This document shows, piece after piece, positions 14,423 through 15,577 of a DNA stretch of 15,577 bases. Position 1 is the first letter of the stretch; every line of letters begins with the position of its first letter. This stretch comes from Hyphomicrobium sp. (GTDB lineage Bacteria; Pseudomonadota; Alphaproteobacteria; Rhizobiales; Hyphomicrobiaceae): NCBI GenBank assembly GCA_025927515.1, contig JAICLG010000033.1, positions 1 to 15,577 of the forward strand. The letters are read 5' to 3'. The notes beneath the pieces were generated by a model. The model saw only the letters and a list, made by a program, of their open reading frames with translations, searched no databases and was not told the DNA's origin. The translations under genes and the position numbers were made by a program.

Positions 14423-15577
14423 TTACAGCAATTTGCCTGGGTTCAAAATGCCTTTGGGATCGAGCGCCCGCTTGATCGCGCGCATCATGTCGAGTTCGAC
14501 CGCACTTTTGTGCTGTCGCAACGCCTCGCGCTTCATCTGCCCGATGCCGTGTTCGGCCGAAATCGAACCGCCAAGCTCCGACACGAGTTCGAAGATCGCC
14601 TCCGACATCGGCTCCCACAGCGTCAGATATTTCCCACGATCCGCGCCGTCCGGCTGGCTCACATTGTAATGCAGGTTGCCGTCGCCGAAATGTCCGAACG
14701 GCACGGGCCGTGCGCCAGGAGCGATGTGCTCAACGATTTTGGCCGCGCGCTGTAAAAATTCCGGAATGCGTGCGACCGGCACGGAGATGTCGTGCTTGAT
14801 GCTGCCGCCCGCACCTTTCTGCGCTTCGGAAAAAGCGTCGCGCAGCCGCCAGAAATCCTGCGTCTGCTGCAGCGAGCGCGCAAACGCCGCGTCGCGAATG
14901 AGATCGTGTCCATGCGCCACCATCAGCAGCTCTTCGAGCGCGCTTGAAACACGCGATCCGGAGCCGCCGTGCGAAAGTTCGATCAGGACGTACCACGGGT
15001 GCGCGTCAACGAAAGGATTACGCGTGCCCGGCATATAGCGAAGCGCAAACTCTTGCGCCCGCTCAGCCCAAAGCTCGAAGGCGGTCAGCGACGAACCGGC
15101 TTCTGCTTCCGCGACCCGGAAAAGCTTCAACGCGGCGGCCGGCGATTCGAGCGCAACGATGGCCGTCTCGCGTTCCGCCGGAATGGGAAAAAGCTTCAGC
15201 GATGCCGCCGTAATGACGCCAAGCGTGCCTTCCGAACCAATCAGCAGATCGCGCAGATCGTAGCCGGTGTTATCCTTTTTGAGACGTCGCAGGCCGTTCC
15301 AGATCCGCCCGTCGGCAAGGACGGCTTCGAGCCCGAGCGTCAGATTTCGGGCGTTGCCGTAGGCGAGCACGGCGGTGCCGCCGGCGTTGGTCGCGAGTAC
15401 GCCGCCGATCATCGCACTGCCTTCCGAGGCGAGGCTCAGAGGGAATAACCGTCCTGCACTTTCGGCAGCATTTTGCGCTTCGAGCAAGGTCACGCCCGCT
15501 TCGACGATCATCGTGCCGCCTGCCGCATCGACATCGCGCACCTTGTTCAAACGCGCGAGCGACAGCACGATCTGATC
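14423..15577 (-). CDS. FAD-linked 2-hydroxyacid dehydrogenase (partial, 5' end outside window)
   Basis: The visible 384 residues are the middle and C-terminal part of a VAO/PCMH-type flavoprotein (FAD_binding_4 plus FAD-oxidase C domain), the group that holds D-lactate dehydrogenase (cytochrome), GlcD and D-2-hydroxyglutarate dehydrogenase. The frame stays open through the window edge, so the N-terminal FAD-binding start is missing. Visible hallmarks: GGVLATNAGGTAVLAYGNAR in the FAD domain, NTGYDLRDLLIGSEGTLGVIT, SIKHDISVPV, the metal-binding type GHFGDGNLHYNV, and ISAEHGIGQMKRE near the C-terminus. Such enzymes oxidise a D-2-hydroxyacid to the 2-oxoacid and pass electrons to a carrier. The exact substrate cannot be told. 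xerC follows after 40 nt on the same strand. Confidence 0.85.
   Translation of the reverse strand, partial: DQIVLSLARLNKVRDVDAAGGTMIVEAGVTLLEAQNAAESAGRLFPLSLASEGSAMIGGVLATNAGGTAVLAYGNARNLTLGLEAVLADGRIWNGLRRLKKDNTGYDLRDLLIGSEGTLGVITAASLKLFPIPAERETAIVALESPAAALKLFRVAEAEAGSSLTAFELWAERAQEFALRYMPGTRNPFVDAHPWYVLIELSHGGSGSRVSSALEELLMVAHGHDLIRDAAFARSLQQTQDFWRLRDAFSEAQKGAGGSIKHDISVPVARIPEFLQRAAKIVEHIAPGARPVPFGHFGDGNLHYNVSQPDGADRGKYLTLWEPMSEAIFELVSELGGSISAEHGIGQMKREALRQHKSAVELDMMRAIKRALDPKGILNPGKLL

Noticed and set aside
1..15577. Search for tRNA, rRNA, CRISPR array, riboswitch or insertion-sequence ends
   Set aside because: No cloverleaf, regularly spaced repeat set, known riboswitch core or terminal inverted repeats with a transposase gene were seen by eye on either strand.

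Overview
The window is about 15.6 kb of GC-rich DNA from an alphaproteobacterium, most likely order Hyphomicrobiales (Rhizobiales). The evidence is the gene order zapE - mdh - sucC - sucD - sucA - sucB - lpdA with xerC nearby, GANTC clusters and a CtrA-type box. The genus cannot be fixed from sequence alone. Almost all of it is core chromosome. There is no insertion sequence, prophage, CRISPR array, tRNA or rRNA that I can see.

Layout: positions 1-243 are non-coding and AT-richer, with short direct repeats, four GANTC sites in about 50 bp and a perfect 12-bp inverted repeat. A GNAT acetyltransferase gene (minus strand, 244-825) lies back to back with zapE (plus, 1122-2225). Then comes malate dehydrogenase mdh (2378-3349), which converges on a small Fe(II)/2-oxoglutarate oxygenase gene on the minus strand (3416-4060). 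From 4269 to 12300 the plus strand carries sucC, sucD, sucA, sucB and lpdA. Between 12339 and the right edge the minus strand carries, in transcription order, an FAD-linked hydroxyacid dehydrogenase (cut by the window edge), xerC and a secreted TraB/GumN-family protein. This run converges on lpdA over a GC-rich hairpin.

How the genes work together: SucA (E1), SucB (E2) and LpdA (E3) form the 2-oxoglutarate dehydrogenase complex. SucCD turns its succinyl-CoA into succinate with nucleotide triphosphate formation, and Mdh makes oxaloacetate. The block therefore encodes the 2-oxoglutarate-to-succinate steps plus the malate-to-oxaloacetate step of the TCA cycle. ZapE and XerC are cell-division and chromosome-segregation functions flanking the block.

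No clearly new multi-gene system is visible. The items most worth checking are: the oppositely oriented 2-oxoglutarate oxygenase gene lodged between mdh and sucC; the perfect TTAA-N7-TTAA (CtrA-type) box just upstream of xerC; the GANTC cluster with its palindrome at the left edge; and several small hairpins in the leaders and gaps of the TCA operon.
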